Counted from the first letter of the stretch, positions 8,153-18,176 are shown. The stretch is 64,000 nt of DNA from CAYWVO01 sp964461835 (GCA_964461835.1 CAYWVO010000005.1:29222-93221), one strand, 5' to 3'. Numbers and translations are program-made. The notes: a model not told the origin generated them from the sequence alone.

Positions 8153-9568
8153 TCATTGACCGGTACCACGTAAGACCGTGGAAATGGTCCTGACCATAAT
8201 CCGCATATCCAACAGGGGTGACCAGTTATCGATATATTCCAAATCCTGCTTCACCCAGTCATCGAACTTGCTCTCGTTGCGGTCGCCGACCTGCCACAGA
8301 CAGGTCATGCCCGGTGGGATGGACAGCCGCCGCCGATGCCAATGATGATAGTGGATGACCTCGTCCGGCAAAGGGGGGCGGGGCCCGATGAGTGACATCT
8401 CACCCCTGACCACGTTAATGAGCTGTGGCAGTTCATCAAGGGACGTCTTGCGAAGAATCCTGCCAATGGGAGTGATACGGGGGTCATCCTTAATCTTGAA
8501 TGCCGGCCCGTCCATTTCGTTCCGCGTTGCCAGTTTCTCTTTTAATTGGTCGGCGTCCTCAACCATGGTACGGAATTTTAACATTTCGAACCGGCGGCCG
8601 TTAAGACCACAGCGGATTTGCTTGAAGAAAACCGGACCGCGCGAGGTTGCCTTAATCAGTGCCGCGATGACCAGCAGGAGCGGGGCAATAAATGCGAGGC
8701 CAATACCGGCGCCAATCCGGTCAACGATTCCTTTGGCGCTCAACGCCCACCCCCGGCGCGGTGTTGTTTCGTAGCATACCGCAGGTGTGCCAAGGAATGA
8801 CTGCAATTCCCGGCGGCCAAATTGGGGGACAAAAAAATCTACCATCAAATACGCCCGCGTTCCCATCTCCTCACACAGCCCAATTGCCGCATCGATACCG
8901 CCGAGATAGTCAGGGGAAAGGGCGAACACAACAAAATCAACCTGGATCGCTTTGATAATATCCGGCATGTTGCGCAGCGAACCAACGACCGGGATATCCC
9001 AATATCGCCGCAATTGATTTGAGCTGCGTGGTTCAATAAAGCCGAGGACCTTAATACCCCACTGCGGAGCATTATCGATATCACGGACCAACTTCCGGGC
9101 CAGCTTACCGGTACCAACAATCAACGCAGTCTGCTGGTTGCGGCCATGTTTGCGATAGTGGTGGAGGATTCCCAAAATCGTTAATCGTAATCCGGCCAGG
9201 AAAATAAAATCGATTGCCACAAACGTGGCCAGGAATAGCCGTCCATAGCCGAGGTGTCTGCCGACAATGAGCCAAGCTGCGAAAAAGAGCCCACCCACAA
9301 CAACCAGCCGCAACACTGATTTCAAGATCGTGGGGATTGGCTGTGTCCGGTAGAGGTACGATTGTTTTTGGCGAGAAACCAAAATGCCCCAAATTGTGCC
9401 GACGGCAAGCAAATTGAGCAGGTCTGTATTGGTGAAATCCAGGGTGATGAGTGAGCCCGGACGGATCAGATGTACTAGGCCCAGAGTACAGCCGTAGGCT
9501 AGACCGGTCAGGAGAAGATCGATGACCAGGTGCAGCGTACGCAGCGCGTGAATGCGTTCTCTCAACAT
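8153..9568 (-). CDS. Exopolysaccharide priming sugar transferase (polyprenyl-phosphate glycosylphosphotransferase)
   Basis: The 471-residue protein fits the WcaJ/WbaP architecture: four N-terminal helices, a CoA-binding-like Rossmann region (about 140-250, with IVGTGKLARKLV), one more membrane segment, and the catalytic C-terminal domain with KFRTM, KTSLDELPQL and GEMSLIGPRPPL. It starts repeat-unit assembly by moving a sugar phosphate from a nucleotide sugar to undecaprenyl phosphate. It is the last gene of the minus-strand export block, 71 bp downstream of the SLBB gene. The sugar cannot be predicted. Confidence 0.92.
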   Translation of the reverse strand: MLRERIHALRTLHLVIDLLLTGLAYGCTLGLVHLIRPGSLITLDFTNTDLLNLLAVGTIWGILVSRQKQSYLYRTQPIPTILKSVLRLVVVGGLFFAAWLIVGRHLGYGRLFLATFVAIDFIFLAGLRLTILGILHHYRKHGRNQQTALIVGTGKLARKLVRDIDNAPQWGIKVLGFIEPRSSNQLRRYWDIPVVGSLRNMPDIIKAIQVDFVVFALSPDYLGGIDAAIGLCEEMGTRAYLMVDFFVPQFGRRELQSFLGTPAVCYETTPRRGWALSAKGIVDRIGAGIGLAFIAPLLLVIAALIKATSRGPVFFKQIRCGLNGRRFEMLKFRTMVEDADQLKEKLATRNEMDGPAFKIKDDPRITPIGRILRKTSLDELPQLINVVRGEMSLIGPRPPLPDEVIHYHHWHRRRLSIPPGMTCLWQVGDRNESKFDDWVKQDLEYIDNWSPLLDMRIMVRTISTVLRGTGQ

Positions 9569-9639
9569 GGTGTTGTCGCCGGTCTTACCCGGTTACCGCG
9601 TCGGGGTGCTACACGCGATTTCGGGTCCTGTTCCGCTTC

Positions 9640-11958
9640 CTACAGTTTATCGATAACGAAAACGGTAGTTGCCAACCCACCGATGACGGTGGCGGTGTTC
9701 GAGAGAATTTTCAGCCAGTCCCTGTCCTCTGTCACACGGGTAGGCACCGCGATCGCGTCCCCCAGATCAATGCGCTTGCCTTTGGCCTCATCCCAGGACA
9801 TGACGCGCCCATCGGCCTTGATAACCCGTGTTTCTTCTTTGTCCGAGCTGCGGATAAATCCCCCGGCTTTTTCGAGATAAAAGGACGGCTTCTCGTCGGG
9901 GACATAGCCGATGGTCCCGGCGGATGCTACCGCCCCCATCACCTGCACGCCATACGGGGTCATGGGGATATAGATCCGATCCCCCGGCCGGAGCACGATA
10001 TCATTCTCGTTCCCGGTCGAATTAAGAATGGTCTCTAAGTCCATGACGATACGGGACATGCGTTCCGAATCAAGATCGAACAGCAGGTTAGAGGTGATGC
10101 GACCGGTGGAGTCCTGCTCGAATTCGGCCGAACGCCGGATAATACCCTCGACATTTTTGTGTTTGAGTTCTTCGGTGATCGTCGGGCGAAGGAAAATTGC
10201 TCCCTGCGGAAAGGCATATTCAGTCAATCCGCCCGCGCGTTCGATAAGATCGCCCAGCGTTTCTTCCCGATAGGACAGGGAGTACTTACCGGGAAATCGG
10301 ACTTCACCCGCGACCGTGACGGTCCGGTCTTCTTCCCAGCCGGGAATGCGGCGGATAAATACCTGATCATCTTCTACCAAGACCAAATCGCTCGCCGGGT
10401 CTTGCCCGTTGATTAATCTGCGCAGATCGACTGAGTACAATTGTCGGTCGCCGTCGGGCATTAGCCGCGCCACCTCCGCCGAGAGCAGAAAGGCATTGCG
10501 TTTCAAAGTACCGGCGCGGAAAATCAAATCGGATAATTTCATGTTTTCATAGAGTTCATAGGTTCCCGGCCGTTCGACTTCGCCGGTGATGGTCACGTGT
10601 TTTTCCCGCGTGACATCGGCGATCGAATACACCACCAGGCTGTCCTGGTCCTGCAAAGCAATGTTGGCAGTGTCAGCCCCGGACAGGATTGCTTCCAGGT
10701 CCACCGGTATAAGTTCCTGTCGACTCTCCGGAAGCGTGCGGATCAAATCGGCACGGAGACGGTAACTGTCATTGTAGAGTTGATCGCCCTCGAGGATTAG
10801 ATTCGAGACGCGCGGGTGGTCGGCGAGTTGAAACACCCCCGGGTGTTTCACATGACCGTCGATCCAGACAATGTCTTCGCGTGTCTGATCGGTGGCGAAT
10901 ACTGTGACCACGTCGCCGTCCTGCATCAACAGCGCCGCGTCATCATCCAACTCCGCCAGGTTAACATCGATAATGTTCCGGTGGTCATTCCCCACGCGCT
11001 CAACCATCACGCGCTTGATATAGGCAGCAGAAGCTGTCCCGCCGGCCATATCCAGCACATCCCCAATCTGCTCACCGTCACGTAACTCGTAAATTGCCGG
11101 GCGGCGGACTTCGCCGGTCACTGAAACCAGCCCATTGGCCAGGGAGACGAATACGACATCTTCTGATTCCAATGCCAAATTGCCGGAGAGATCTCCGGAG
11201 AGCAGGAACTTGTATAAGTCAACTTCGGCCAGAAGCCTGCCACCCCGCAACAGGCGGATGCGCCGCATACTCCCACGTTCATTGGGTCCGCGTGCAGCGT
11301 AGAGGGCGTTGAATAACGTCGAAAGGGAACTAAGTGCATAGCCACCGGGTTGTTTGACCTCGCCGTAGACATACACTTGAATCGTCCGGATCTTGCCGAG
11401 GCTTACGCCCAGCCGGAAGTCTGAGTAGACGGCTGATAACCGCTGTTTAAGACGAGCCTTCACTTCATCGAGGGTCAGGCTGTTGCAAACGATCTCCCCG
11501 ACTTTGGGAATGAACACGGTGCCTTCCCGGTTGACCGTCAGGTCCATCTCCATGTCGACGCGGCCCCACAGGTTGACCAGAATATTGTCTCCGGGCCCCA
11601 GCCGGTAATCGGGCGGCACGGTCGCGATCAGCGGCGGTGCGAAATCACTGGCCGATTGCGAGAACATATCATAGCCAAACAGCCGCAGCGAATCGGTCTC
11701 ACGGGATTCCCGCGGTTGGTCGGTCGCAGGTGTTTCCGTGCCTTTCGATGACGGCTGGATCACGGGTTCTGCCATCACGGTATCTTCAAAGACTTCGGGT
11801 GAGCGGTAGGTGGTCGTGTGCGGTGTCTGCTTTTTGACCTGCTGCTCAATATAGGATTCGTAGAGCTCTTTGGTGTCTTGATCAATCTGGCCGGCCGCCG
11901 GCAACGCGGTTGCCGCCACCAGGCACGTGATCGTCAGGAGTTGTAGGCATTTTCGCAT
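9640..11958 (-). CDS. Wza-like polysaccharide export protein with six SLBB domains
   Basis: A Sec signal (residues 1-23, ending ALPAAGQ) is followed by a Poly_export domain (about 110-195, YRLGPGDNILVNLWG) and then six SLBB-type units recognised by their G-x-V-x-x-P-G-x-Y pattern: GEVKQPGGY, GEVRRPAIY, GHVKHPGVF, GEVERPGTY, GEVRFPGKY and a more divergent GAVASAGTI. A hydrophobic helix closes the 772-residue chain. Wza itself has two SLBB-type domains and is about half as long. The protein should form the outer-membrane channel or periplasmic conduit for the polymer. It lies between the Wzi-like gene (43 bp gap) and the sugar transferase gene. Confidence 0.9.
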   Translation of the reverse strand: MRKCLQLLTITCLVAATALPAAGQIDQDTKELYESYIEQQVKKQTPHTTTYRSPEVFEDTVMAEPVIQPSSKGTETPATDQPRESRETDSLRLFGYDMFSQSASDFAPPLIATVPPDYRLGPGDNILVNLWGRVDMEMDLTVNREGTVFIPKVGEIVCNSLTLDEVKARLKQRLSAVYSDFRLGVSLGKIRTIQVYVYGEVKQPGGYALSSLSTLFNALYAARGPNERGSMRRIRLLRGGRLLAEVDLYKFLLSGDLSGNLALESEDVVFVSLANGLVSVTGEVRRPAIYELRDGEQIGDVLDMAGGTASAAYIKRVMVERVGNDHRNIIDVNLAELDDDAALLMQDGDVVTVFATDQTREDIVWIDGHVKHPGVFQLADHPRVSNLILEGDQLYNDSYRLRADLIRTLPESRQELIPVDLEAILSGADTANIALQDQDSLVVYSIADVTREKHVTITGEVERPGTYELYENMKLSDLIFRAGTLKRNAFLLSAEVARLMPDGDRQLYSVDLRRLINGQDPASDLVLVEDDQVFIRRIPGWEEDRTVTVAGEVRFPGKYSLSYREETLGDLIERAGGLTEYAFPQGAIFLRPTITEELKHKNVEGIIRRSAEFEQDSTGRITSNLLFDLDSERMSRIVMDLETILNSTGNENDIVLRPGDRIYIPMTPYGVQVMGAVASAGTIGYVPDEKPSFYLEKAGGFIRSSDKEETRVIKADGRVMSWDEAKGKRIDLGDAIAVPTRVTEDRDWLKILSNTATVIGGLATTVFVIDKL

Positions 11959-12001
11959 GAGTCAACCTTCCATGGTTGAGACATTCAATGAGCTTTCTTT
12001 G

Positions 12002-13555
12002 TCATTTGCCTAAATCCACATCGAACGCCCCGAGATAACTTATCGCTACCCGGAACCAGACGTCGGTACCGTCGTCATCCAGGACATTTGCGCGATTGTC
12101 GATTGTCGCGTATCCGGCTTGTGTGGAGAGGAAGACCCGACGGGAGGACGCAGGTCCAATCGGTAGATATCCGGAATAGCGGACCGCCAGTCCGAACTTT
12201 TTCTCCACGATCCCGCTGGGGAATGGTTCGTTATAGTCTCCAGTCACCAAAAGCCAGGGTTCGCTCCATGGCCGGTAGATTGATCCCTCGCCATGTCGGG
12301 TATAGCCGGCGGATATTTCCATCATCTGCGTCGTCCCCGGCCAGAACCGCACAGCGAACGCCACCGAATCGGCATCCGGGCCAAGGGGATGCCCGAGTAA
12401 CGTGTTGCGATACAGAAACCGATTGCGGGGCTGACGCTGGTGGTAGGTGCGATTGGCGATGCGCGTGTATTCGATTTTCACGTCCGGACGAATCGTGCCA
12501 ATTTCCCCGGCCAGGAATGTAGATAGCAGGATGCCGATCTCATTTGGCTCCTGATCACTTTGCACTTCATTGTCGACCTGGAGGTCGTCGATTAACAATT
12601 GACCATACAGACTGAGACCTTTCATCGGCAGTACAGATATATCAAGACCGACCATCGTGTTGTCATCCTGACCATTGTTGAGCTGCGAGGAATGGAACGA
12701 TTGCAGAGGGTTGAGATAACTCAACTTCGGCGGGACTCCGTGTCCGCCGAACAGCGCCGTTTCAAAGACGCCGACGCGCAGTCGTTTCCAGAAGGTAAGA
12801 TCCAGGCGATGGGCTGCCAAGTAGCGGTTGTCCTGGAAACTCTCGTCCGGATACCGCAGCGAATCCAGTTCATGCGGCCGACTTTGATCCAGTTGCGCAA
12901 ACAGGAAATTAAACTGCAAAATGCCGCGCCGATAAGTCACCGATGCCTGATCCAGCGGCTCAGCCGTCTGCGAAAGCAGCAGATTAACCGGCTGCGGGCC
13001 CCAGAACACACGCTGTCGGCCGGCAGTCAAGGTCCAGTGTTGGGAATGATAGGAGAGCGTCGCATGATCGATATCTCCCGCCATGCCGCGCCAGGTCTTG
13101 CCGGGGTAATCCGGGTCGAGCGCTCGCTCACGATCGAAGGTAAAGAGCACCAGGCCGCCCAGCGAGGAGGAGAACTGGGTCCGGGCACCGATTGTCAGAG
13201 ATCCCAAATCGGTGCCGCGCTCATATCGGTTGCTGCGATAGGCGATTTGCGGCACCGCGAGCAGGCGAACCTTCTGGGGATTGGATTGATCCAACAGGGA
13301 CAAAGCGGGGGTATGATACGATGGCGAGTATTTGTGTTTCCACAAACTCACGGGAAATGGCGCGGTTGGCGGAAGCCTCTCCCAGGTTCCTTCCCGCACC
13401 GCTGTGTGAAAGGCCCGTGCATAATCCAATGTGAAAAACTCTCGTCCCAGAGGATAGCCCGTATCCGCGGCTGCGTGATTGTTGAAAAATCTGCCGCCCG
13501 AGATCGCCAAGGCAACCGTAAAGACTGCCAACCGGATAATTATTCTTTGCCGCAT
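12002..13555 (-). CDS. Wzi-like capsule assembly outer-membrane protein
   Basis: The 517-residue protein has a signal peptide (about 1-30) and a pattern of alternating aromatic and polar residues ending in an aromatic/hydrophobic strand, as in an outer-membrane beta-barrel. GRQRVFWGPQPVNLL and the surrounding region resemble the Wzi/capsule-assembly family, which helps anchor polymer at the cell surface. Its start codon lies inside the 3' end of the Wzz-like gene (16-bp overlap), so the two are translationally linked. A generic porin is the alternative reading. Confidence 0.68.
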   Translation of the reverse strand: MRQRIIIRLAVFTVALAISGGRFFNNHAAADTGYPLGREFFTLDYARAFHTAVREGTWERLPPTAPFPVSLWKHKYSPSYHTPALSLLDQSNPQKVRLLAVPQIAYRSNRYERGTDLGSLTIGARTQFSSSLGGLVLFTFDRERALDPDYPGKTWRGMAGDIDHATLSYHSQHWTLTAGRQRVFWGPQPVNLLLSQTAEPLDQASVTYRRGILQFNFLFAQLDQSRPHELDSLRYPDESFQDNRYLAAHRLDLTFWKRLRVGVFETALFGGHGVPPKLSYLNPLQSFHSSQLNNGQDDNTMVGLDISVLPMKGLSLYGQLLIDDLQVDNEVQSDQEPNEIGILLSTFLAGEIGTIRPDVKIEYTRIANRTYHQRQPRNRFLYRNTLLGHPLGPDADSVAFAVRFWPGTTQMMEISAGYTRHGEGSIYRPWSEPWLLVTGDYNEPFPSGIVEKKFGLAVRYSGYLPIGPASSRRVFLSTQAGYATIDNRANVLDDDGTDVWFRVAISYLGAFDVDLGK

Positions 13556-14703
13556 GTCTCTGTGACCTCCGATGTCACTGACGGTGTGTGGGCGTTTCCT
13601 TTCTTTCGTGTGGGCTTGACCAGGTTAAGGATGCGGGACGAGTCAGCCATGGCGTCATTGAGTTCCGATCGAAACACCAGGTATGCCTCGCGATCATGTT
13701 GCTTTGCGCGACGGGTAAAAATCTCGTACCCGATAAGGTAAAACGACAAAAAGAGGAAGGCGCCTAAACCGCCAAAAAATACCATCCGTGAGCGGGAGGG
13801 ACCGGACTTGCGAGTCGGCCGTGACGGGTGGTCGAGGATACGCACAATGGGCACATCCTTTTGCGCTTCCAGCTTGGCGGATTCCAGTTGTTGCACCAGG
13901 TAGAGTCGCGTGGTGTTTTTGATTTCTACCTCCCGCTGGAGCCGTCCCAGTTCCCGGAGGATTTCCGGATCGGATGTCATCGACCAATTGGCATTGGCTA
14001 GTTGAAAGGCGCACAGGCTGTCTTCGATCGCTGTTAATTCATCGGTGGCTTGCTCCAATTGCCGGGCCAGATACTGGGCGTTATTACGAGCCTGGGAGCG
14101 GCGTTTATGCAGGTTGTAGCGTTCAAGGTGCTCGATGTATGCCTGCAAGACGGCCTGCGAGAGTCCGGGATACCGTGTCTCGACTGTGAGCTCAATGACG
14201 CCGGTCTTCTTGTCGGCAGTGATCGTGGTGATTTCGCCTAATTCGTGGCGGAGCTGGTCGCGTTCGGCGGTGTCAAAATACTCAGTCAAGGTCAGCTCGA
14301 CGGATTGTCTCTTATGCTGAAACGAATATGTCTGCGCCAGGAGTGCATCACGAACCAGTTCTGAACGCAGAATGACCGGAAATAACGCCGAGGAGTTTTC
14401 TTCGCTCATCATTATCGAGGAGATTCCGGCCAGGCTTTTGAGTTCCGACATCTGGTCGACCGTGCCCGTGGGGAGGATACTGGCTCGCGACGTATACCGG
14501 TTGGATATCATCAGTGAGTACACCGCGACGACAACCATGGTGGCTACCGTTCCAATAAGCAGAAGGGTACGGTGCCGCAGCAACAATCCGGCAACTTCAA
14601 AAAGTTTGATTTGCGTCGCAGTTGATGAGGAACCTGTTGGCGTTTGAAGATCACGCCGCATTCCGCGATTGTCGAATCTCGCGTTCTCGCGCACGTACTC
14701 CAC
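13540..14703 (-). CDS. Wzz-like chain-length determinant protein
   Basis: The 387-residue protein has the typical layout: a membrane helix at about 50-70 (LLLIGTVATMVVVAVYSLM), a periplasmic Wzz domain, a coiled-coil region (about 190-260, ARQLEQATDELTAIEDSL) and a second helix near the C-terminus (MVFFGGLGAFLFLSFYLIG). The ~60-residue cytoplasmic tail has no Walker motif, so there is no fused tyrosine kinase. It would control polymer length with the Wzy and Wza proteins. The start is a GTG after GGGAGG; a GTG three codons on and an ATG at codon 15 are also possible. Confidence 0.85.
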   Translation of the reverse strand: MEYVRENARFDNRGMRRDLQTPTGSSSTATQIKLFEVAGLLLRHRTLLLIGTVATMVVVAVYSLMISNRYTSRASILPTGTVDQMSELKSLAGISSIMMSEENSSALFPVILRSELVRDALLAQTYSFQHKRQSVELTLTEYFDTAERDQLRHELGEITTITADKKTGVIELTVETRYPGLSQAVLQAYIEHLERYNLHKRRSQARNNAQYLARQLEQATDELTAIEDSLCAFQLANANWSMTSDPEILRELGRLQREVEIKNTTRLYLVQQLESAKLEAQKDVPIVRILDHPSRPTRKSGPSRSRMVFFGGLGAFLFLSFYLIGYEIFTRRAKQHDREAYLVFRSELNDAMADSSRILNLVKPTRKKGNAHTPSVTSEVTETCGKE

Positions 14704-14899
14704 CTCCCTGCCTCCCGACTATTGGCAACGATTATGCCAAGAACCGGAGAATCTTCTTGTTTTGTAACTAATTATCGTGCAGCGCATTAACAGCATAGGC
14801 CATGGGGAAAAGCCAATACTGGTACGAGGTGAGGAATATCCTTCACCCCTAAAGAGAATTTTTTTCCGGCAGGGTCTGCCGACTGGAGAACTTGTGAGG

Positions 14900-15331
14900 T
14901 TAATGAAATGCGATGGATAATTTTACCAAGACAGCGTCTCTCTCCCAGTCACACCACAGGAGGTACCGTTCGTGGTTAATCAGGGAGGCGCCGACGCCGG
15001 TGAGGTCCATGAGCAAATCCCGGGCGCTCCATCCTTCGCGGTAGCCGTCTTCGACCTCTTTTAAGACGCCGAGGCCAAAAACAATTCCCCCGGCCAGCCG
15101 GTCATCCATCACTGCACTGAGGGCTTCCGCTGCACCAAAGGATCCCATCATATGTAACCATTTATCTGGCGCCTTGATCCGCCATTTTTCATGGTCGATA
15201 TAAAACCACTTATCCTGTGAGGGTGACAGTTGTTTAAAACCACCAGTTCGGGGGTAGTTGGAAATGAGCCCTGCCTGAGCGGTACTGACAACTATCAACA
15301 AAAGGGTAACAACCAATATCACTTTTTTCAT
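14900..15331 (-). CDS. DUF2279/YfiM-like small envelope protein
   Basis: The 143-residue product has a signal peptide (1-20, ending TAQA) and a core with DKWLHMMGSFGAAEAL, GLGVLKEVEDGYREG and SARDLLMDLTGV. That His/Gly/Lys-Glu/Asp pattern resembles DUF2279 (YfiM) proteins, small envelope proteins of unknown function often linked to surface polysaccharide or lipid genes. It stands alone between the Wzz gene (196 bp downstream) and a glycosyltransferase gene (238 bp upstream), on the same strand. Function is not assigned. Confidence 0.55.
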   Translation of the reverse strand: MKKVILVVTLLLIVVSTAQAGLISNYPRTGGFKQLSPSQDKWFYIDHEKWRIKAPDKWLHMMGSFGAAEALSAVMDDRLAGGIVFGLGVLKEVEDGYREGWSARDLLMDLTGVGASLINHERYLLWCDWERDAVLVKLSIAFH

Positions 15332-15569
15332 GCCTGTCCTCGTTGGAACCAGTTTTCCAGCACTTCATCCACTGGATGATTGCCCAAAAACCGTACCAAC
15401 GAAAAACAGGTTGGCTGGCCTTCCATATCGTGTTGTCGTATAGAAAGTTGCGAAAATTCAGGTCATGCGTCAAATAATACATCCTTGCAGGATGTTGCAA
15501 GATAGGTGAAGCAGGATTCAACGTACGGGAATCGGATCAATCCCGATACAAAGAAAACAGGGAGTGTGC

Positions 15570-16808
15570 TCAGGAAGCGATCGCCCCGGCGTAGACACGT
15601 TCAGTCGCTTCGACGATCCCTTGCCAATCAAAGTGTACGCGGACATGTTCCTGCGCCCGACTGGCCATTGGGCCGAGTGAGGGAGGATCGGAAAGAGCGT
15701 ACGTTAATGCTTCTTTCAATGAGTCATCGTTATCGGTGTTAAACGTCAAGCCCAGTGGTTCATCCGTCGGCGAGCCATCGACGACTTCAAGATTTTCCGC
15801 AATATCCGATGCCAGCACCGGTGTGCCATGCAACATGGCTTCGATTAAGACCAGCGGGAGACCTTCCACGGCGGACGGCAGCACAAACAAGGCCGCATTG
15901 GCAAACAAGGCGGAAAGCCGGTGGTCGTACACATTGCCTAAAAATACTGTTTCCGCACCAGCCAGCGCTTTGAGACGGTGGACATAGGAATTAGAATGAC
16001 TGGAATTGCCCGCAATTGCCAGACGGTACGGCAAATCCAACTCCTCAATGGCACGAATCAGTTGATGGCAGCGTTTCTCTTCAACTAATCGTCCGACAAA
16101 GAGCAAGTACCGCTGCGGTTCGAGACCGTGTTTCCGCAGCCACTGAATTTGCTCAGCTCCCCAGGAATAGGGGTCGCGAACTCCGTTGGGAATATAGGTC
16201 GTTTCGACCGCATCGCCCAGGTAATCGCAAATCGTGCGGGAGACACAGATCGTCCGCTGAGGGAACGTGACCGCGCTGAGGAGACCCGCACGCAGCGATA
16301 ATTTTGCCAGCGGTCCCCACTTATCTCGCCGGAAATCAAGGGTGTGCACGGTGGATACCACCGGCGCACCACAAAGCCGCGGCAGAAAACTGACCAATGA
16401 CGGCCCGATACCATGATAGTGAATGATGTCAAAGTGCTCCCGAGAGGCGGAAAGTGTCGATAATGTCGAATGCGAAATCGCATCAAAGTGTTTGGTTTTG
16501 ATGCTCGGGATCATCACCAGCCGTATACCCCGGTAAGTCATGGAACCATCCTGAGCCTGGGAAACTTCGGGGTGTGCCCGCAGGTCACCGGAATAATAAG
16601 GGCGGCAAAAGACCGTTACCTGATGACCCCGCCCGACAAGACCAGCGCCGAGGTTGGCGACATGATGTTCAACGCCCCCGTATGTCGGGGGCAGGCCCTT
16701 CTGCCCGATCATCGCAACCTTGAGCGAGCGGACCCCGCCGCGCGAGAGCAGGTCTCGCTGCCGCGTTTTCCGGCGTTCAACGTTTTGGTCGGCAATTGTC
16801 GTGTTCAT
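15570..16808 (-). CDS. Glycosyltransferase family 4
   Basis: The 412-residue protein has the GT-B fold signature of GT4 enzymes. The N-terminal domain contains IGQKGLPPTYGGVEHHV, the usual start of the bacterial subgroup close to rhamnosyltransferases of EPS clusters. The C-terminal nucleotide-sugar domain has LLFVGRLVEEKRCHQLI and the motif ending EGLPLVLIEAM, with the conserved Glu residues. It should add one sugar to the lipid-linked repeat unit on the cytoplasmic side. It lies 36 bp downstream of the radical SAM gene on the same strand. Confidence 0.88.
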   Translation of the reverse strand: MNTTIADQNVERRKTRQRDLLSRGGVRSLKVAMIGQKGLPPTYGGVEHHVANLGAGLVGRGHQVTVFCRPYYSGDLRAHPEVSQAQDGSMTYRGIRLVMIPSIKTKHFDAISHSTLSTLSASREHFDIIHYHGIGPSLVSFLPRLCGAPVVSTVHTLDFRRDKWGPLAKLSLRAGLLSAVTFPQRTICVSRTICDYLGDAVETTYIPNGVRDPYSWGAEQIQWLRKHGLEPQRYLLFVGRLVEEKRCHQLIRAIEELDLPYRLAIAGNSSHSNSYVHRLKALAGAETVFLGNVYDHRLSALFANAALFVLPSAVEGLPLVLIEAMLHGTPVLASDIAENLEVVDGSPTDEPLGLTFNTDNDDSLKEALTYALSDPPSLGPMASRAQEHVRVHFDWQGIVEATERVYAGAIAS

Positions 16809-16844
16809 CCTAAGAGTACCAGCAATTGATCAATGCCGTTCTCA

Positions 16845-17930
16845 TTATTGCTTGATTACCGGTTTCCGCGATTTGTCCCGCTCGATGATCGGAATATGTT
16901 GCAAATCATCGGGAGAGGCTGGCGGAAAGTTGCTACCCGGATCAACTGGCAGTCCCCAATGTGCCCGCCACTTGTTCCGGGCGATCCACGTGAACACTTT
17001 CAGGGGATTGCGCAACATGGCGAAACGGGACGTGTGGATAAAGGCACAATCCTTGGGACAGGCGGCAACGGTCTGCCGGATTTGTTGTGCGCGTTCACTG
17101 TGCCAGATCTCCCAGAATGGTTGATCGTTAATATTCCCCATGATCCATTTTTCGTCGCTGCCGTTGCACGGCAAGACATTGCCCTGCGGGTCAAGGAAAA
17201 AAAGGTCAGTGCCGGCCGAACAGTCCCATTGCCCGGAGGTTCCGGACAATGCGTACTGGTACAGACGGGTGTTGAAATAGGCCCGCAGCCAATCCTTTAC
17301 GCGCAAGAAAGGCGATTGTCGCCGTGACGTCAGCAGCGCGGCAAGAAACTTCTGCATTTGTTTCGCGACGATATCACGGTCCGTGATCGCATTATCATGT
17401 TTGTGAAAGTACCAGGAATTATGCATCGTGGCCTGGGCAAACTCAACGCCCAGTTCCGACGAGAGTTCATACAATGTAATAAGATCGGCCGCGTTACGAT
17501 CGCTGATGACAATGGAAAATCCGATATCTTTCACCTTGGTCTTTTTCAATTCCAGCATGGTGCGGAGTGCATGATCGAATCCGTCCTTTAGGCCCCGTAA
17601 TTTGTCGTTCAGCCGCGGCAGGCCTTCCACGCTGATCCGAATCATAATCCGCGGGAATTTTTCCGCCAGGCGGACAATCCGGTCGGTATAATAACCGTTG
17701 GTGCTGACTTCAATGGTCTTGCACTTGGGATAGAGGACTCGGATGAGTTCTTCGACATCATCGCGTAGCATCGGTTCGCCGCCGGTGAAGTTGATCCGGC
17801 CTAAACCGTTGGGGAGACGGTCCAGAGTTTCTGGTAAGACTTCTTCGTCTTTATTGGATGGATGTTTCCAGATGTTGCACATGTGGCAATGGGCATTGCA
17901 CCGGAACGTGGTGATGATGCTGGCGTTCAT
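16845..17930 (-). CDS. Radical SAM protein with SPASM-like C-terminus
   Basis: The AdoMet cluster motif CNAHCHMC (Cys11, Cys15, Cys18) opens the 361-residue protein, followed by the glycine-rich FTGGEPMLRDD loop. The C-terminal third has spaced Cys residues (WDCSAGTDLFFLDPQGNVLPC, then CPKDC) typical of SPASM/twitch domains that bind an auxiliary cluster. Such enzymes modify peptides or small molecules by radical chemistry. Here it is embedded among glycosyltransferases and no precursor-peptide gene is visible, so a role in modifying a sugar or lipid carrier is a guess. Substrate unknown. Confidence 0.85.
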   Translation of the reverse strand: MNASIITTFRCNAHCHMCNIWKHPSNKDEEVLPETLDRLPNGLGRINFTGGEPMLRDDVEELIRVLYPKCKTIEVSTNGYYTDRIVRLAEKFPRIMIRISVEGLPRLNDKLRGLKDGFDHALRTMLELKKTKVKDIGFSIVISDRNAADLITLYELSSELGVEFAQATMHNSWYFHKHDNAITDRDIVAKQMQKFLAALLTSRRQSPFLRVKDWLRAYFNTRLYQYALSGTSGQWDCSAGTDLFFLDPQGNVLPCNGSDEKWIMGNINDQPFWEIWHSERAQQIRQTVAACPKDCAFIHTSRFAMLRNPLKVFTWIARNKWRAHWGLPVDPGSNFPPASPDDLQHIPIIERDKSRKPVIKQ

Positions 17931-18176
17931 TCCTCCCCCCGGAAATTCGAGTCGTCCATGAGTCGAGTATTACATCATCAAAACCCCGATCTTCGTTGAC
18001 GTTATCGACGCTGCCGTGGTGGACTTTAGGCGGTTAACCGAAAAACTTCCGGTTGTGCCGAATACGGTTCATAGGATTTTGTATCCACATTATCCGGTTA
18101 GTGAATACTAAGCACTATATGCACACAGAATTCATTTCTGTTGACAGGGGACCGGGGCGTGGAATACTCTATTCGT

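Noticed and set aside
12599..13741. 380-codon open frame on the plus strand opposite the Wzi-like gene
   Set aside because: It is fully antisense to a protein with a clear signal peptide and barrel pattern; its own translation has no domain or start signal.
14861..14881. CGGCAG/CTGCCG hairpin next to a T tract, considered as a terminator
   Set aside because: The T tract is on the wrong side for the plus strand, and on the minus strand the hairpin is followed by A residues, so it cannot terminate either way.
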